NCBI GenBank assembly: GCA_963827155.1
Contig: CAWGZV010000002.1
Span: forward strand, 1,612,001-1,676,000
Direction: 5' to 3'
Source of the DNA: UTCFX2 sp963827155
Lineage (GTDB): Bacteria > Chloroflexota > Anaerolineae > Anaerolineales > UBA4823
DNA length: 64,000 bases
Below are positions 9,667 through 18,467 of this stretch, one piece after another. Both the position numbers and the translations under genes were made by a program. Each line of letters opens with the position of its first letter. Position 1 is the stretch's first letter. The notes beneath the pieces were generated by a model. The model saw nothing but the letters and a program-made list of their open reading frames with translations, was not told the origin of the DNA and did no database searches.

Positions 9667-10938
9667 ATGGAGCTATCGAGAATATTAAGGCATTGGCGCA
9701 AAGAGCCAGCCATATTTTCATCTATTCAACATTGGCATGAAATCCCGGGTAGGGCGGCAGTTACAGTTCCGCTGCCAGAGAATTTGTATCCCGCGTCGAG
9801 GAATGCCCTTAATGCCCATGGTATCCATTCGTTATATACCCATCAAGCCACTTCATTTGAGCATGCCTCTATTGGCTCGAATATTGTTGTTGTTTCAGGC
9901 ACTGCAAGCGGAAAAACCCTCTGCTACAATCTGCCTGTTCTTGATCGTTTGCTAAAAGACACCCACGCTCGCGCTCTTTATTTATTTCCAACCAAAGCTC
10001 TCACCCAAGACCAGGCAGCCGGGCTGAATACATTGCTGTCTGAGATATCGAATAACTCTTCGAATCAACAAAACAGCTTTCCGAAGCTTTCCATCTATGA
10101 TGGAGATACGCCCTCAAGCAGCCGCCCGCTAATCCGCTCCCAAGCAAGGATAATATTCAGTAATCCCGACATGCTCCATCTGGGAATTCTGCCTCACCAT
10201 ACTGGCTGGTCATCATTTTTTTCGCAGTTGCGCTTTGTGATCATCGATGAAGCCCATGTTTATCGAGGGGTGTTCGGGTCTCATATCGCTAATGTCATCA
10301 GACGGCTTGAACGGATAACGGCTCATTATGGGGCTGCTCCTCATTATATTCTGACTTCCGCGACAATCGGAAATCCACAAGACCATGCTGAGCGTTTGAT
10401 TGAGCAAGAAGTGATTTTGATCGATCAAGACGGCGCGGAACGTGGGCCAAAAACCTTCCTGATCTATAATCCACCAGTAATTGATGAAGATTTAGGTCTT
10501 CGCAGAAGTGCATTGCATGAAGGCACAAAATTGGCGCATGAGTTGATTAGCTCCGGCGTCCAAACCATTGTTTTCAGCCGTTCAAGGCGTAGTGTTGAGT
10601 TAATCCTTTCATATCTACGACAGCAGTTGGAGTCAGCGATACTTTCGTCAGACCGAGCTTATCCTCATCGATTGAATTCAACTCATCCTGCTTCATCTTC
10701 AAGCATAGTTCGCGGTTATCGAAGCGGTTATTTACCAGAAAAAAGACGCGAGATCGAAGCTGGACTGAGATCAGGATATGTTCGGGCAGTTGTAGCTACC
10801 AACGCCCTTGAATTAGGCATTGATATTGGTGGATTAGGCGCGGCTCTTCTAATTGGATATCCGGGCTCAATTGCAGCATCATGGCAGCAAGCTGGACGAT
10901 CAGGACGCGGCTCGATCATTCCCTTGCAATTTTGGTGA
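9667..10938 (+). CDS. MrfA-like DEAH-box helicase, N-terminal helicase lobes
   Basis: This is the first part of a helicase of about 860 residues (9667-12249). It is an ATP-driven superfamily 2 enzyme, probably acting in DNA repair like MrfA/YprA. Motifs in order: ATP-binding GTASGKTLCYN, DEAH in VIIDEAHVYRG, motif III TSATIGNP, lobe 2 FSRSRRSVE, motif V ATNALELGIDIGG, and motif VI QQAGRSGRG. Right after motif VI the frame breaks (one base missing near 10912). The next frame resumes with DHSLAILVTTADPIDQF, the normal continuation for this family. The gene begins 22 bases after the DUF11 gene ends, so it may be co-transcribed with the kinase pair. Confidence 0.85.
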   Translation: MELSRILRHWRKEPAIFSSIQHWHEIPGRAAVTVPLPENLYPASRNALNAHGIHSLYTHQATSFEHASIGSNIVVVSGTASGKTLCYNLPVLDRLLKDTHARALYLFPTKALTQDQAAGLNTLLSEISNNSSNQQNSFPKLSIYDGDTPSSSRPLIRSQARIIFSNPDMLHLGILPHHTGWSSFFSQLRFVIIDEAHVYRGVFGSHIANVIRRLERITAHYGAAPHYILTSATIGNPQDHAERLIEQEVILIDQDGAERGPKTFLIYNPPVIDEDLGLRRSALHEGTKLAHELISSGVQTIVFSRSRRSVELILSYLRQQLESAILSSDRAYPHRLNSTHPASSSSIVRGYRSGYLPEKRREIEAGLRSGYVRAVVATNALELGIDIGGLGAALLIGYPGSIAASWQQAGRSGRGSIIPLQFW

Positions 10939-11747
10939 CGACTGCTGACCCCATAGATCAGTTCTTAGCCGCTCATCCCGAGTATTTTTTCGGCCGATCT
11001 GCCGAGCAAGCTTTAATTAATCCAGACAATCCCCTTATCCTTCTCAGCCATTTAAGCTGTGCAGCGTTCGAACTGCCTTTCGAAACTGCACAGGCTTTTG
11101 GTAGATTAGACCCAGATCTTCTTTCAGAATATCTTGCTTATTTAGTGGAGCAGAAGGTTCTCCATCATTCTGGCACGAGATATTTTTGGATGGCAGACCA
11201 ATATCCTTCACAAACCATTTCTCTTCGGAGTGTTGATTTAAATCCTGTGCAGCTAAGAATATCTGGTGAAAATAGCCATGCTGGGATGATTGGGTTGGTG
11301 GATCGCTCAAGTGCTCAATGGATGGTGCATCCAAATGCAATCTATCTACATGAAGGTGAAGTTTATTTGGTGGATTCCCTTGACCTGGATCAGAATGTTG
11401 CTGCGCTCAGCCGATCTGAGGCTGATTATTACACCACACCTCAGCGAGATACCCAAGTGGAGCTTGTCGAAGTCACAGATTTAAAAGAGATCGGAGGAGG
11501 GAGTAAATCACACGGAGAAATTCGGGTAACCACTCAAGTGACTGGTTTTCGAAAGATTTGCTGGTTCACCCATGAAGTAATCGGTGCCGAACAGTTGAAT
11601 ATGCCCTCTGTCCAGATGCTGACCACCGGTTACTGGTTATCGCTCGCCGATCGCACCGTCGATTCTCTACGAAACTCCGGTTATTGGAGCAGCGATCCAA
11701 TCAATTATGGACCGAATTGGGATGTACAACGCGAGCGCTGCCCGTAA
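10881..11747 (+). CDS. MrfA-like helicase, middle part (frameshifted)
   Basis: This is the middle of the helicase. The true reading begins near 10914 with DHSLAILVTT. The residues before that (MAASWTIRT) are an out-of-frame reading of motif VI. It carries the post-helicase region with HPEYFFGRSAEQALINPDNP, typical of DUF1998 helicases, a winged-helix-like stretch (FELPFE...YLVEQKVLHHSG), and strands leading to GPNWDVQRER. One extra T at 11739 ends the frame. Skipping it gives QRERARKRDGYRCQICQ, joining the HNH region. Confidence 0.78.
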   Translation: MAASWTIRTRLDHSLAILVTTADPIDQFLAAHPEYFFGRSAEQALINPDNPLILLSHLSCAAFELPFETAQAFGRLDPDLLSEYLAYLVEQKVLHHSGTRYFWMADQYPSQTISLRSVDLNPVQLRISGENSHAGMIGLVDRSSAQWMVHPNAIYLHEGEVYLVDSLDLDQNVAALSRSEADYYTTPQRDTQVELVEVTDLKEIGGGSKSHGEIRVTTQVTGFRKICWFTHEVIGAEQLNMPSVQMLTTGYWLSLADRTVDSLRNSGYWSSDPINYGPNWDVQRERCP

Positions 11748-12249
11748 GAGAGATGGTTACCGTTGCCAGATTTGCCAGACTCCAGAATCAGGCAAATCGC
11801 ATCATGTCCACCACATCACCCCATTCAGAACGTTCTCGTCATTCATCCATGCAAACGTGATTGAAAACCTGATTACACTCTGCCCAACCTGCCACCGGAG
11901 TGTGGAGACAGCTGTCCGCATCCGCAGCGGTTTAGCCGGGCTCTCTTATTTGCTCGGGAATCTTGCACCTTTGTTCTTGATGTGCGATATTTCAGATCTC
12001 GGCATGCATTCGGATCCCCAATCGCCGATCTCTGATGGACAACCTACCGTTGTTATTTATGATCAGGTGCCTGCTGGGTTGGGGTTTAGTCAGCGGCTTT
12101 ACGAAATTCACGATGAATTGATAAAAAATGCTTACGAGCTGGCAAATGACTGCTCTTGTCAGGATGGCTGCCCATCATGTGTTGGCCCAGGCGGTGAGAC
12201 TGGGATCGGGGGTAAGCGAGAAACCCTTGCGATCTTAGAGTTGCTGTAA
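11707..12249 (+). CDS. Helicase C-terminal part with HNH nuclease motif and DUF1998-like Cys cluster
   Basis: This last part of the helicase contains a clear HNH-type core. It reads RDGYRCQICQ, then HHVHHITPFRTF, then an Asn in ENLITLCPTCHRSVE. That gives two CxxC zinc pairs plus the His-His, Asn and His positions of HNH nucleases (about 11746-11910). After it come a DUF1998-type region (VVIYDQVPAGLGFSQRLYE) and a cysteine cluster CSCQDGCPSC, comparable to the four-Cys metal site in MrfA. The true start is upstream in the helicase; the ATG here is internal. An HNH inserted in a repair helicase suggests coupled unwinding and cleavage, which is inference. Confidence 0.8.
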   Translation: MDRIGMYNASAARKRDGYRCQICQTPESGKSHHVHHITPFRTFSSFIHANVIENLITLCPTCHRSVETAVRIRSGLAGLSYLLGNLAPLFLMCDISDLGMHSDPQSPISDGQPTVVIYDQVPAGLGFSQRLYEIHDELIKNAYELANDCSCQDGCPSCVGPGGETGIGGKRETLAILELL

Positions 12250-12302
12250 CCTATGATTTCTCATCATGCTCCGCCTCTTGGGTGCTGGATTGTTTCGAGT
12301 TG

Positions 12303-12630
12303 TTAAAAAAGCCAACCAAGCAAGATAAAAACTAAGCCCACTGCTGCCAGTAATATGGAACCAATTACATACTTACCGCTTGAATTATTTTGTTTCGATT
12401 GCGCGAGAACGTTTGGTTGTGTGGGGGATATCACAGGAGCTGTAGTACCTATGGATAGGGTGTGATTATCTCTAGAGTCGATCTGTTCCTGTTAATTGAA
12501 TATCCACAACACCATTGGGAGTGATGGTCGTGGAAGCAGACGGTGAGATTGTCTCCTCAAGGATAGTTTTCGTTGCTTCCTGGTTGCCTTCCATGGTTTC
12601 TGGCGAGCGAATTGTGCCTGGCTTTGGAGT
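12303..12630 (-). pseudogene. Disconnected C-terminal membrane anchor of the LysM protein
   Basis: Directly after the TGA (12633..12631) ending the LysM gene, the same frame continues as a Pro/Thr-rich tail (TPKPGTIRSPETMEGNQ...). One extra base near 12474 then moves it into a frame ending SGKYVIGSILLAAVGLVFIL and LGWLF, a single transmembrane helix followed by a stop. It therefore looks like the original cell-surface anchor of the upstream gene, separated by one stop codon and one frameshift. Confidence 0.6.
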
Positions 12631-13851
12631 TCAGGTAGGACCTGCTTCTTTTATAATTAGTCTCTGACCTTCAAATATGACAATTTTCTGGCCAAGATTA
12701 TTGAGGAACTGGATTTGAGCTACACGAACATCATAGGCAAGCGCGATTGCCCATAATGTCTCCCCAGCCCGGACAATGTGGTTGATCGCTCCATCGACCT
12801 CGGGAGAGACAGTCGCGACCAGGGGGATAATATTATAACTAGTCGATGGCTCGTCTGGCGCGATATCTGTAGTTTGTCCGCTCTGTTTGGCGGAATTTGA
12901 TCCCGTTTTTCCCCATTCACCAGTCCACAGAAATGAAACCGTAATCCAATCATTCTTTTTTGGCGGCAGCCCAATATCGTCTCCAACCTGAAATGCCAGG
13001 TCGATGGCGAATGGGGCAGTTACTTTTCGACCATATTGATCCAATCCCCCATTGTATCCATTGAAGTAAGCTGCCTGAGCTTCTGGCATTCCGATAGCAA
13101 GATCGGCAAACATTCTGCGTGGTGTTGGATCCGAAGCCGATGCCCAAAATGTATCGTCAATATTCCATGGACCGGCTTCTCCAACGGTCACCGCTGCCCC
13201 TTTTTTATAGCTAATCGCAATCGAATAGTTGCCGCCAGCTTGATACCCAAAATCATCGCAAGTATGTAAACCCCCATTGGCGAATTTTACACATTTATCA
13301 GGTAGTGCTGCCGTGTATGCGCCGCCCTTGGATTCGTAGCGGGTCGCGAAAATTTCATAAGTCCTGACAGAAGCCAATGCCGCTCTTCCCGGTGCGGACG
13401 TAATCCCATGCTGAGCCACCTCGACGAACCATCTTCTTTCAATCCAGTTGATCAATCGCCGGTATGTTTCCTTAGAAAGTGAGCTCTGCAGGCTGTAATC
13501 AGTCTGATGCACGATCTGATCGACTTTCTGATTGTAACCAATCGAAGCTATTCGCCTTTGCTTCTCTACAATGGAAATATGTGGATTGGCAACGATCATT
13601 TGAGAGTACTGTATAAGCTCCTTTAACCGATCCGCCTCCTGTTCGCCGATTGCCTCGATGATCCTAAATTCACTTGGATTAAGCCTTGCACCCTGGCGCA
13701 TCGAGCTCTCGAGACTCGCGGTCATTGAAAAATAACTGATCAAAGGTTTTGTTCCCCAAATACGCATCCCAGTTTCAACGCTATTAGGGAGCCAGTTTAA
13801 TAAAAGAACAATGCCAAGAACAGCCCTGGAGTACCCTATTGATAATTTCAT
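12631..13851 (-). CDS. LysM-domain surface protein
   Basis: This 406-residue protein has an N-terminal hydrophobic segment (about residues 8-20, signal or anchor). A middle region of unknown fold carries Cys-containing DKCVKFANGGLHTCDDFGY and GGNYSIAIS. The C-terminal LysM module (about 358-402) reads HIVRAGETLWAIALAYDV and EGQRLIIKE. LysM binds peptidoglycan or similar glycans, so an envelope location is likely. The stop is a TGA followed by a further in-frame tail and a TM anchor (see the remnant at 12303-12630), so the natural protein was probably longer. It is convergent with the helicase gene. Confidence 0.75.
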   Translation of the reverse strand: MKLSIGYSRAVLGIVLLLNWLPNSVETGMRIWGTKPLISYFSMTASLESSMRQGARLNPSEFRIIEAIGEQEADRLKELIQYSQMIVANPHISIVEKQRRIASIGYNQKVDQIVHQTDYSLQSSLSKETYRRLINWIERRWFVEVAQHGITSAPGRAALASVRTYEIFATRYESKGGAYTAALPDKCVKFANGGLHTCDDFGYQAGGNYSIAISYKKGAAVTVGEAGPWNIDDTFWASASDPTPRRMFADLAIGMPEAQAAYFNGYNGGLDQYGRKVTAPFAIDLAFQVGDDIGLPPKKNDWITVSFLWTGEWGKTGSNSAKQSGQTTDIAPDEPSTSYNIIPLVATVSPEVDGAINHIVRAGETLWAIALAYDVRVAQIQFLNNLGQKIVIFEGQRLIIKEAGPT

Positions 13852-13977
13852 CTTGACTAAATTATACCTGTTTGAGAATAGCTCTCATGTATTGGCGGCT
13901 CTCGCAACAAGGAACGAATACTTTCATTCGATTTTACAGCTCAAGAATTATTTCTTCCCTCAATAAAAAAATCTCCC

Positions 13978-14006
13978 TTGACTAAGTAGGACATATGTTC
14001 TATAAT
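13978..14006 (+). promoter_or_regulatory. Sigma70-type promoter of the GyrI-like gene
   Basis: TTGACT (13978-13983) and a perfect TATAAT (14001-14006) are separated by exactly 17 bases. The start codon at 14035 lies about 28 bases after the -10, preceded by GGAGG. This is a near-consensus housekeeping promoter. Confidence 0.75.
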
Positions 14007-14034
14007 GTTGGGATCCGCATGCTTGGAGGCATAG

Positions 14035-14499
14035 ATGAACCACAATTGTGAATTATTCGAACAATCTTCCCAACCAATTCTTGTGATCCACACCCAATGC
14101 GCTGTTGAGAACTTACCAGTAATTCTGGGTGACGCATACGGCAGCATCATGCGATATTTAAGTGAGATCAATGAAGTACCCGGCGGTGCGCCTTTTGTCA
14201 CGTACTTCAACATGGATATGCAGAAATTGGATATAGAAATCGGCTTTCCTGTCCAGAGACCTTTACCAGCAAGAGATCAAATCATTTCGAAGGTTATGCC
14301 CGCTGGAAATTATGCGTCTGTTATCCACAAAGGTCCATACCCAGAAATGGGGAAAGCCTATGAAGCATTAAACCGGTTTTTGGCCGAAAAAGGTATTCAG
14401 CCAAGTGGGGTTGTTTATGAATTTTATCTGAATGATCCGATGGAAGTTGCTCCGGAAGGGTTGATGACCAAAATCGTTTTTCCGATTCTCTCAAATTAA
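14035..14499 (+). CDS. GyrI-like effector-binding domain protein
   Basis: This 154-residue stand-alone protein belongs to the GyrI-like / AraC effector-binding superfamily. Visible features are the opening strand QPILVIHTQCAVENLP, FVTYFNMDMQKLDIEIGFPV, and VMPAGNYASVIHKGPYPEMG followed by YEFYLNDPMEV. This is the usual order of this small-molecule-binding SOUL-like fold. No DNA-binding domain is attached. Proteins of this type bind drugs or other small ligands, but the ligand here is unknown. It has its own strong promoter and stands alone. Confidence 0.82.
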   Translation: MNHNCELFEQSSQPILVIHTQCAVENLPVILGDAYGSIMRYLSEINEVPGGAPFVTYFNMDMQKLDIEIGFPVQRPLPARDQIISKVMPAGNYASVIHKGPYPEMGKAYEALNRFLAEKGIQPSGVVYEFYLNDPMEVAPEGLMTKIVFPILSN

Positions 14500-14538
14500 A
14501 TTGCTTGTATATGAAATAGATCCATTGAAAAAAGAATT

Positions 14539-14563
14539 TTTACCGTTCTCTTGATTCGGTAAA
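14539..14563 (+). terminator. Weak terminator-like hairpin
   Basis: A 7-bp stem TTTACCG/CGGTAAA with an 11-base loop lies 40 bases after the GyrI-like gene. It is followed by a short T-rich run (GCTTTTC). It may terminate that gene, but the stem is AT-rich. Confidence 0.35.
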
Positions 14564-15138
14564 GCTTTTCAGTTCCACCCAGCGTCGACTCGCTTCAAGC
14601 CGTCGTCGTCTTCCGTTTAATATTAGCCGTCACCTTACAAACCTTTATCAAATTTCCCCCAATCTCTAACGATAATTACCCAAAGCTATTGTCTATTTCA
14701 GCTCCATTTTGCGCTGTAATTTTCCAGCTTGCATCCACGACTAAAGATTTGTATGCACAGGCGCATTCGAAAATTCCCACTTCCAAATCTTAAAATCTCC
14801 GGGACACATCTGGCTGCTCAATCCATTTGAAATACGCAAGCTTTTTTTATTGCCTATTCCTCCAGCGAGATTAGTGGCAAACCATTGGCTGTGCTGATCT
14901 GATTTACTGGCTTAGCTCCTCAGTCTGCTGCTTTGCACGCGACAGACATTCATGCCAATTTAATCGCCAGGCATTTAAAGGCAAATGCCGCCCATTTATT
15001 TCCTCATCCAAATTTCCAGATCAGACCCTCTACGACCTCGATCAGCCCCAGTTTGACAATCCAGGTAGCATTCACATCCCAACCCTCAGCCCTGGATGGA
15101 CAATTTACACGAGCTTACCACATTACGTGTATGTAACC
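14564..15138. other. Intergenic stretch, no gene recognised
   Basis: About 575 bases between the convergent GyrI-like gene and the aminopeptidase. Only short open frames occur (a 67-codon one at 14933-15136), without family motifs or a ribosome-binding site. It may be decayed sequence. Confidence 0.5.
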
Positions 15139-16401
15139 TTAGACTGTAAAAGCCCACTCTCCCGCTCGCATCACCGGCTCAGCAAACCCATCTGGACGGA
15201 TCCCATCAATATCCATACTACCAGAACCAATCATAAAATCTACATGCGTGATGCTTATATTCCCACCTCGGGTTGCGAACTCCTCATCGCTTAATTTCTC
15301 GCCACCGTCCATCGTAAATTTATATGCAGCTCCCAGAGCGAAATGCGATGCGGCATTTTCATCGAAAAGCGTGTTGTGGAACATCAATCCAGATTGCGAT
15401 ATCGGGGAGCTGTTCGGCACAAGCGCCACCTCGCCAAGCCTGCTAGCGCCTTCATCCGTTTCAAGCAATTTCCGAAGGGTTGATTCCCCGCTTCTCGCTT
15501 TATGGTTTATTACCCTTCCTCCATCAAATTCTAAGGAGAAGTCTTCAATAATTTGTCCGCCATATGATAGCGGCTTGGTTGCAGTCACGTGCCCAACGAT
15601 TTTGTTTCGATCCGCCAACGTAAAAATCTCTTCTGTTGGTAGATTTGGGATGAAGGCAATCCCTAGCTCGCTCATCACCCTGCCGCCCTTCCAGGCTTGC
15701 CCTTTCGGAAGGCCAACGGTTAATTCTGTGCCTGGGCCAATAGATCTTAATGACTGATAGCTCTTATGATTAAAATAATCGCAGCGTTTAGCAAGCTCAG
15801 CGATATGGGCTTCCCATAGAGACACGGGGTCGGGTTTATCCAAACGCACCAGTCTGAAAATCTCCTCCCATAGTCGGTCTACCTGATCCTCTTTCGCGAC
15901 ATCCGGGAATACTTTTGCAGCCCAGCCAGGTACAGGTGCGGCAACAAGCGTCCAATTTACAGCATTTCGTTGTGTGTATCCCTGCGCAGGCTTTAGTTTA
16001 GTCAAAATTGCTCGCTGAGCGGTGGAGATCAGTTCTGAGTCCTGTCCGTTTAATAAATCCGGATCGAGGCCTGAAATATTGAGGAGCGCATCTCCACGTT
16101 GGACATATTCGAGCACCGCTCCTGGAAGCCAATCTGGAAAATAGTCGAAAGAGTCCCGCGGTGCATGTTGGAAACGCATGAGCTTGAGCCGGTCGTCAGA
16201 CCAAATCACATCTACATAGCCAGCGCCTGCTTCATAAGCTTTCAGCGCGACCTGTCTGACTAAAGCATGAACTGAGATGGGAATCCCATGATTTCTGCTT
16301 GCATCCACCATCAATAATTTCTGCCCCGCTCGCAAATTCAAACCGATTTTTACAATCAGCTCTGCATAAATACCTAATTTCTGGTCAAAATCAGCAATCA
16401 T
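15139..16401 (-). CDS. M29-family metallo-aminopeptidase (AmpS/PepS type)
   Basis: This 420-residue cytoplasmic leucyl-type aminopeptidase of family M29 removes N-terminal residues using two divalent metals. The family's metal ligands are visible: Glu in NLPTEEIF, Glu in GEVALVPNSS, His in FHNTLFDENAASHF, and His/Asp in ITHVDFMIGS. The length is normal (400-420), and the start at 16401 is followed by IADFDQKLGIYAELIVKIGL, the usual N-terminus. It is monocistronic and transcribed leftward, and the frame is intact. Confidence 0.92.
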   Translation of the reverse strand: MIADFDQKLGIYAELIVKIGLNLRAGQKLLMVDASRNHGIPISVHALVRQVALKAYEAGAGYVDVIWSDDRLKLMRFQHAPRDSFDYFPDWLPGAVLEYVQRGDALLNISGLDPDLLNGQDSELISTAQRAILTKLKPAQGYTQRNAVNWTLVAAPVPGWAAKVFPDVAKEDQVDRLWEEIFRLVRLDKPDPVSLWEAHIAELAKRCDYFNHKSYQSLRSIGPGTELTVGLPKGQAWKGGRVMSELGIAFIPNLPTEEIFTLADRNKIVGHVTATKPLSYGGQIIEDFSLEFDGGRVINHKARSGESTLRKLLETDEGASRLGEVALVPNSSPISQSGLMFHNTLFDENAASHFALGAAYKFTMDGGEKLSDEEFATRGGNISITHVDFMIGSGSMDIDGIRPDGFAEPVMRAGEWAFTV

Positions 16402-16636
16402 CCGTACTCTCCTAAATTAACGAAGTTACTTGACTTGATTATAATGTCAGTTGGGTTTGTAGATATGAAACACGCCCATCCTTGCCGCTGGAATTAAGAA
16501 AATACACCATCCAGGTGTTTCATTGGCCCATCAATATCAGTATAAATATCCTCTTGCACACCCTCATCCGAAGATCTAATATTGAGCAGTTACAGCCAAT
16601 CCATAAAAGAGAAGATGACAATTCCTTCCAGAATGC

Positions 16637-17748
16637 TCATGTGCTGACCTTATCCTCCTGCGGATTGGATCGAGCATCGATGTGAGCAGGGTTAAGAAAT
16701 TGATCCAGGAGTTCTTGCGAGATTTTGATCGCTTCATGCCGGGCTGAGTAATGCTTTGTGACCCCTTCTTCTCCAAGCGTTAAGGTAACCAAACCCGCCA
16801 GCCGTAGAATTTTTAATGATGGACAATTGTTGGCAGCCGGAGCCTCAATCGATTAGCTAGCTGAGTTGGAGAGAGCGGTTGTTCCGTCAGATACTGCATA
16901 ATCTGCAGGCGAGTTAAATCCGAAAGCGATTTGAGCACGCGGAATAAGGCGTCTGGAATCGCTTCCCCTGGAACCATAGGATCTGTGGCTGGCCTGGCGC
17001 CAAACAGAAATATCGATCGATCGTCGGGAAGTTTACTGAAATATACCAGAGGCGTGCTCCAATAAGACGGGGCTAGCACGATGTCTTCAGTTTCATTAAG
17101 TTCTTCAAAACGCAGCCCTTGGCTGAGTTCCTCTAATAGATCGGCTAGCGATAAAATCGATGATCTGTGTTTTGCGTTTGAAAGTGAGTTCTGTAAAGCC
17201 GATTGTATCCTGCGTTCTTCACGGCTGAAGAATACATCGTAATACACTTCCAGCGCCTTCAGATAGCGTTCCCCAAATTCATCAGAGCGCGTCCACCAAT
17301 CCAGTATCTGAATGATTGTCTGTGGTGAAGGAGGTTTTTTCTCTTGATGCCTTGAAACCAGCCTGTGGATGCTGCCAAGTCGCTCTACATCGTCGTCTTT
17401 CCATTTACTTTCGCGCCCAACTCGATTCATAATCTGAATATATTCATTCGGCCAATATGACTCAAATGCAAGCGCAGGCAGTCTTTTCGCCGGTTCAATT
17501 TCTTGCAGGGATTTTAGCACTGCCTCCCCATTTTTCGGCCCAGGAAGATTAATAATCCAGGAAAAGGGTACATGAAACAGAATCAAGCTCTGTTCAAGAA
17601 CATATCTGTATTCTCCTGGAATCCTGGCTCGAACACCGGCAGCCCATGTGCTGCGAACGTCAAATTCCACCGGATGATGCAGCACTTCCAGACTCACAAA
17701 TAAATCATAAGCAGATCCAATATCCCAGGTGATCGAAGAGGGGGACAT
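16637..17748 (-). CDS. ArsR-type winged-helix transcription regulator (frameshifted near end)
   Basis: This is a regulator of about 370 residues with a large N-terminal region of the type seen in some Chloroflexota and Actinobacteria ArsR proteins, and a C-terminal helix-turn-helix. The HTH reads ALFRVLKSLSDLTRLQIMQY, then PLSPTQLANRLRLRLPTIVHH. The frame then stops at 16813 because one base is missing near 16815-16816. With one base added it continues LKILRLAGLVTLTLGEEGVT and KHYSARHEAIKISQELLDQF to a TGA at 16639..16637, completing the wing. It lies downstream of a 63-codon gene behind a promoter overlapped by two palindromes, so autoregulation is likely (inference). Confidence 0.75.
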
Positions 17749-17823
17749 TATAAGCTCGAAATTTTCAAATTCCTAGTTGGATGTCTGGCAGAATCGCCAA
17801 ATTCTTAAGTGGGACAGCGCTAA

Positions 17824-18015
17824 TCAATTATCTGAAGAGTACCGAGCGCGCAGGTTTTCTCCTGCAACGATCATCAAGTCGCCAACATGCACGAGAATCC
17901 GCTCAGTCAATCTTGCCCGATTATCAGTTTTTCCGATCGCCGATTCTCTCTCTGAAAGATCAATCTGCTCCCATCGATGAATGTCTGCCACCCAAAATGT
18001 GAATGGATTTTGCAT
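17824..18015 (-). CDS. Small hypothetical protein of 63 residues
   Basis: This short reading frame ends ERILVHVGDLMIVAGENLRARYSSDN when read in two pieces (ERILVHVGDLMIVAGENL, then RARYSSDN). I associate this with small proteins of Chloroflexota that end in a similar helix and RARY tail. It starts shortly downstream of a consensus promoter and two palindromic operators. It precedes the ArsR-type regulator by 75 bases in the same direction, so the two may be an operon. Function unknown. Confidence 0.5.
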   Translation of the reverse strand: MQNPFTFWVADIHRWEQIDLSERESAIGKTDNRARLTERILVHVGDLMIVAGENLRARYSSDN

Positions 18016-18060
18016 AAAAACACGCCAGCTTTCTTCTTGAATTGTATTCTGAATATGTTA

Positions 18061-18092
18061 TTAGATATATATCTAATTAGATTCTAGTCTAA
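18061..18092. promoter_or_regulatory. Two adjacent 16-bp palindromic operators
   Basis: TTAGATATATATCTAA (18061-18076) is a perfect palindrome. It is followed at once by TTAGATTCTAGTCTAA (18077-18092), which shares the TTAGA/TCTAA arms. The second overlaps the -10 box of the leftward promoter. This is the layout of an operator for a dimeric winged-helix repressor, most likely the ArsR-type regulator encoded downstream. Confidence 0.7.
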
Positions 18093-18109
18093 TGTTCGCG
18101 AATTGTCAA
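18081..18109 (-). promoter_or_regulatory. Sigma70-type promoter of the small-protein/ArsR operon
   Basis: On the minus strand a perfect TTGACA (18109..18104), a 17-base spacer and TAGAAT (18086..18081) form a near-consensus promoter. It drives the 63-codon gene and the ArsR-type regulator. Palindromic operators cover the -10 and the start region. Confidence 0.75.
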
Positions 18110-18196
18110 GTTCGCACAACTTCATGGTTCGATCTATTTATAGGTTGAAAAGTTAGAGATATGATATGATTATTAAAGAGAAGTGGAGATTATTTA

Positions 18197-18427
18197 ATGT
18201 TGACAAACCCTTTTCCTGATCAAGAACCCTCAGAAAAACCTCAAACCCCCATTGTTTACGTGGGGGAAAATCCAGCCTGGGAATATAAGCTTTTTATCCG
18301 CGATCTCGAGCTGGACAATGCACCCGGTGAAGAGGAAATCAACCCATTAGGTGCTGAAGGTTGGGAGTTAGTCGGTCTGTTCGTTCACGCGAATATGCTG
18401 TACTGTTATTTTAAACGGATAAGTTAA
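18197..18427 (+). CDS. DUF4177-like small protein
   Basis: This 76-residue protein has the pattern WEYKLFIRDLEL, then INPLGAEGWELVGLFV and YCYFKRIS, the layout of DUF4177-type proteins (an N-terminal WEYK strand, the GAEGWELV turn and a C-terminal FKR strand). Function is unknown in the family. It is divergent from the ArsR operon and starts 40 bases before the lipoprotein gene, with which it may be co-transcribed. Confidence 0.7.
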   Translation: MLTNPFPDQEPSEKPQTPIVYVGENPAWEYKLFIRDLELDNAPGEEEINPLGAEGWELVGLFVHANMLYCYFKRIS

Positions 18428-18467
18428 TTTTCCTCGAATTTTTTCGAGGTATTTCACCCCTCCAGGT

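Noticed and set aside
14933..15136. 67-codon open frame next to the aminopeptidase gene
   Set aside because: No family resemblance, no ribosome-binding site, and the DNA looks non-coding.
15248..15757. 169-codon frame antisense to the M29 aminopeptidase
   Set aside because: Shadow of a strongly supported gene on the other strand.
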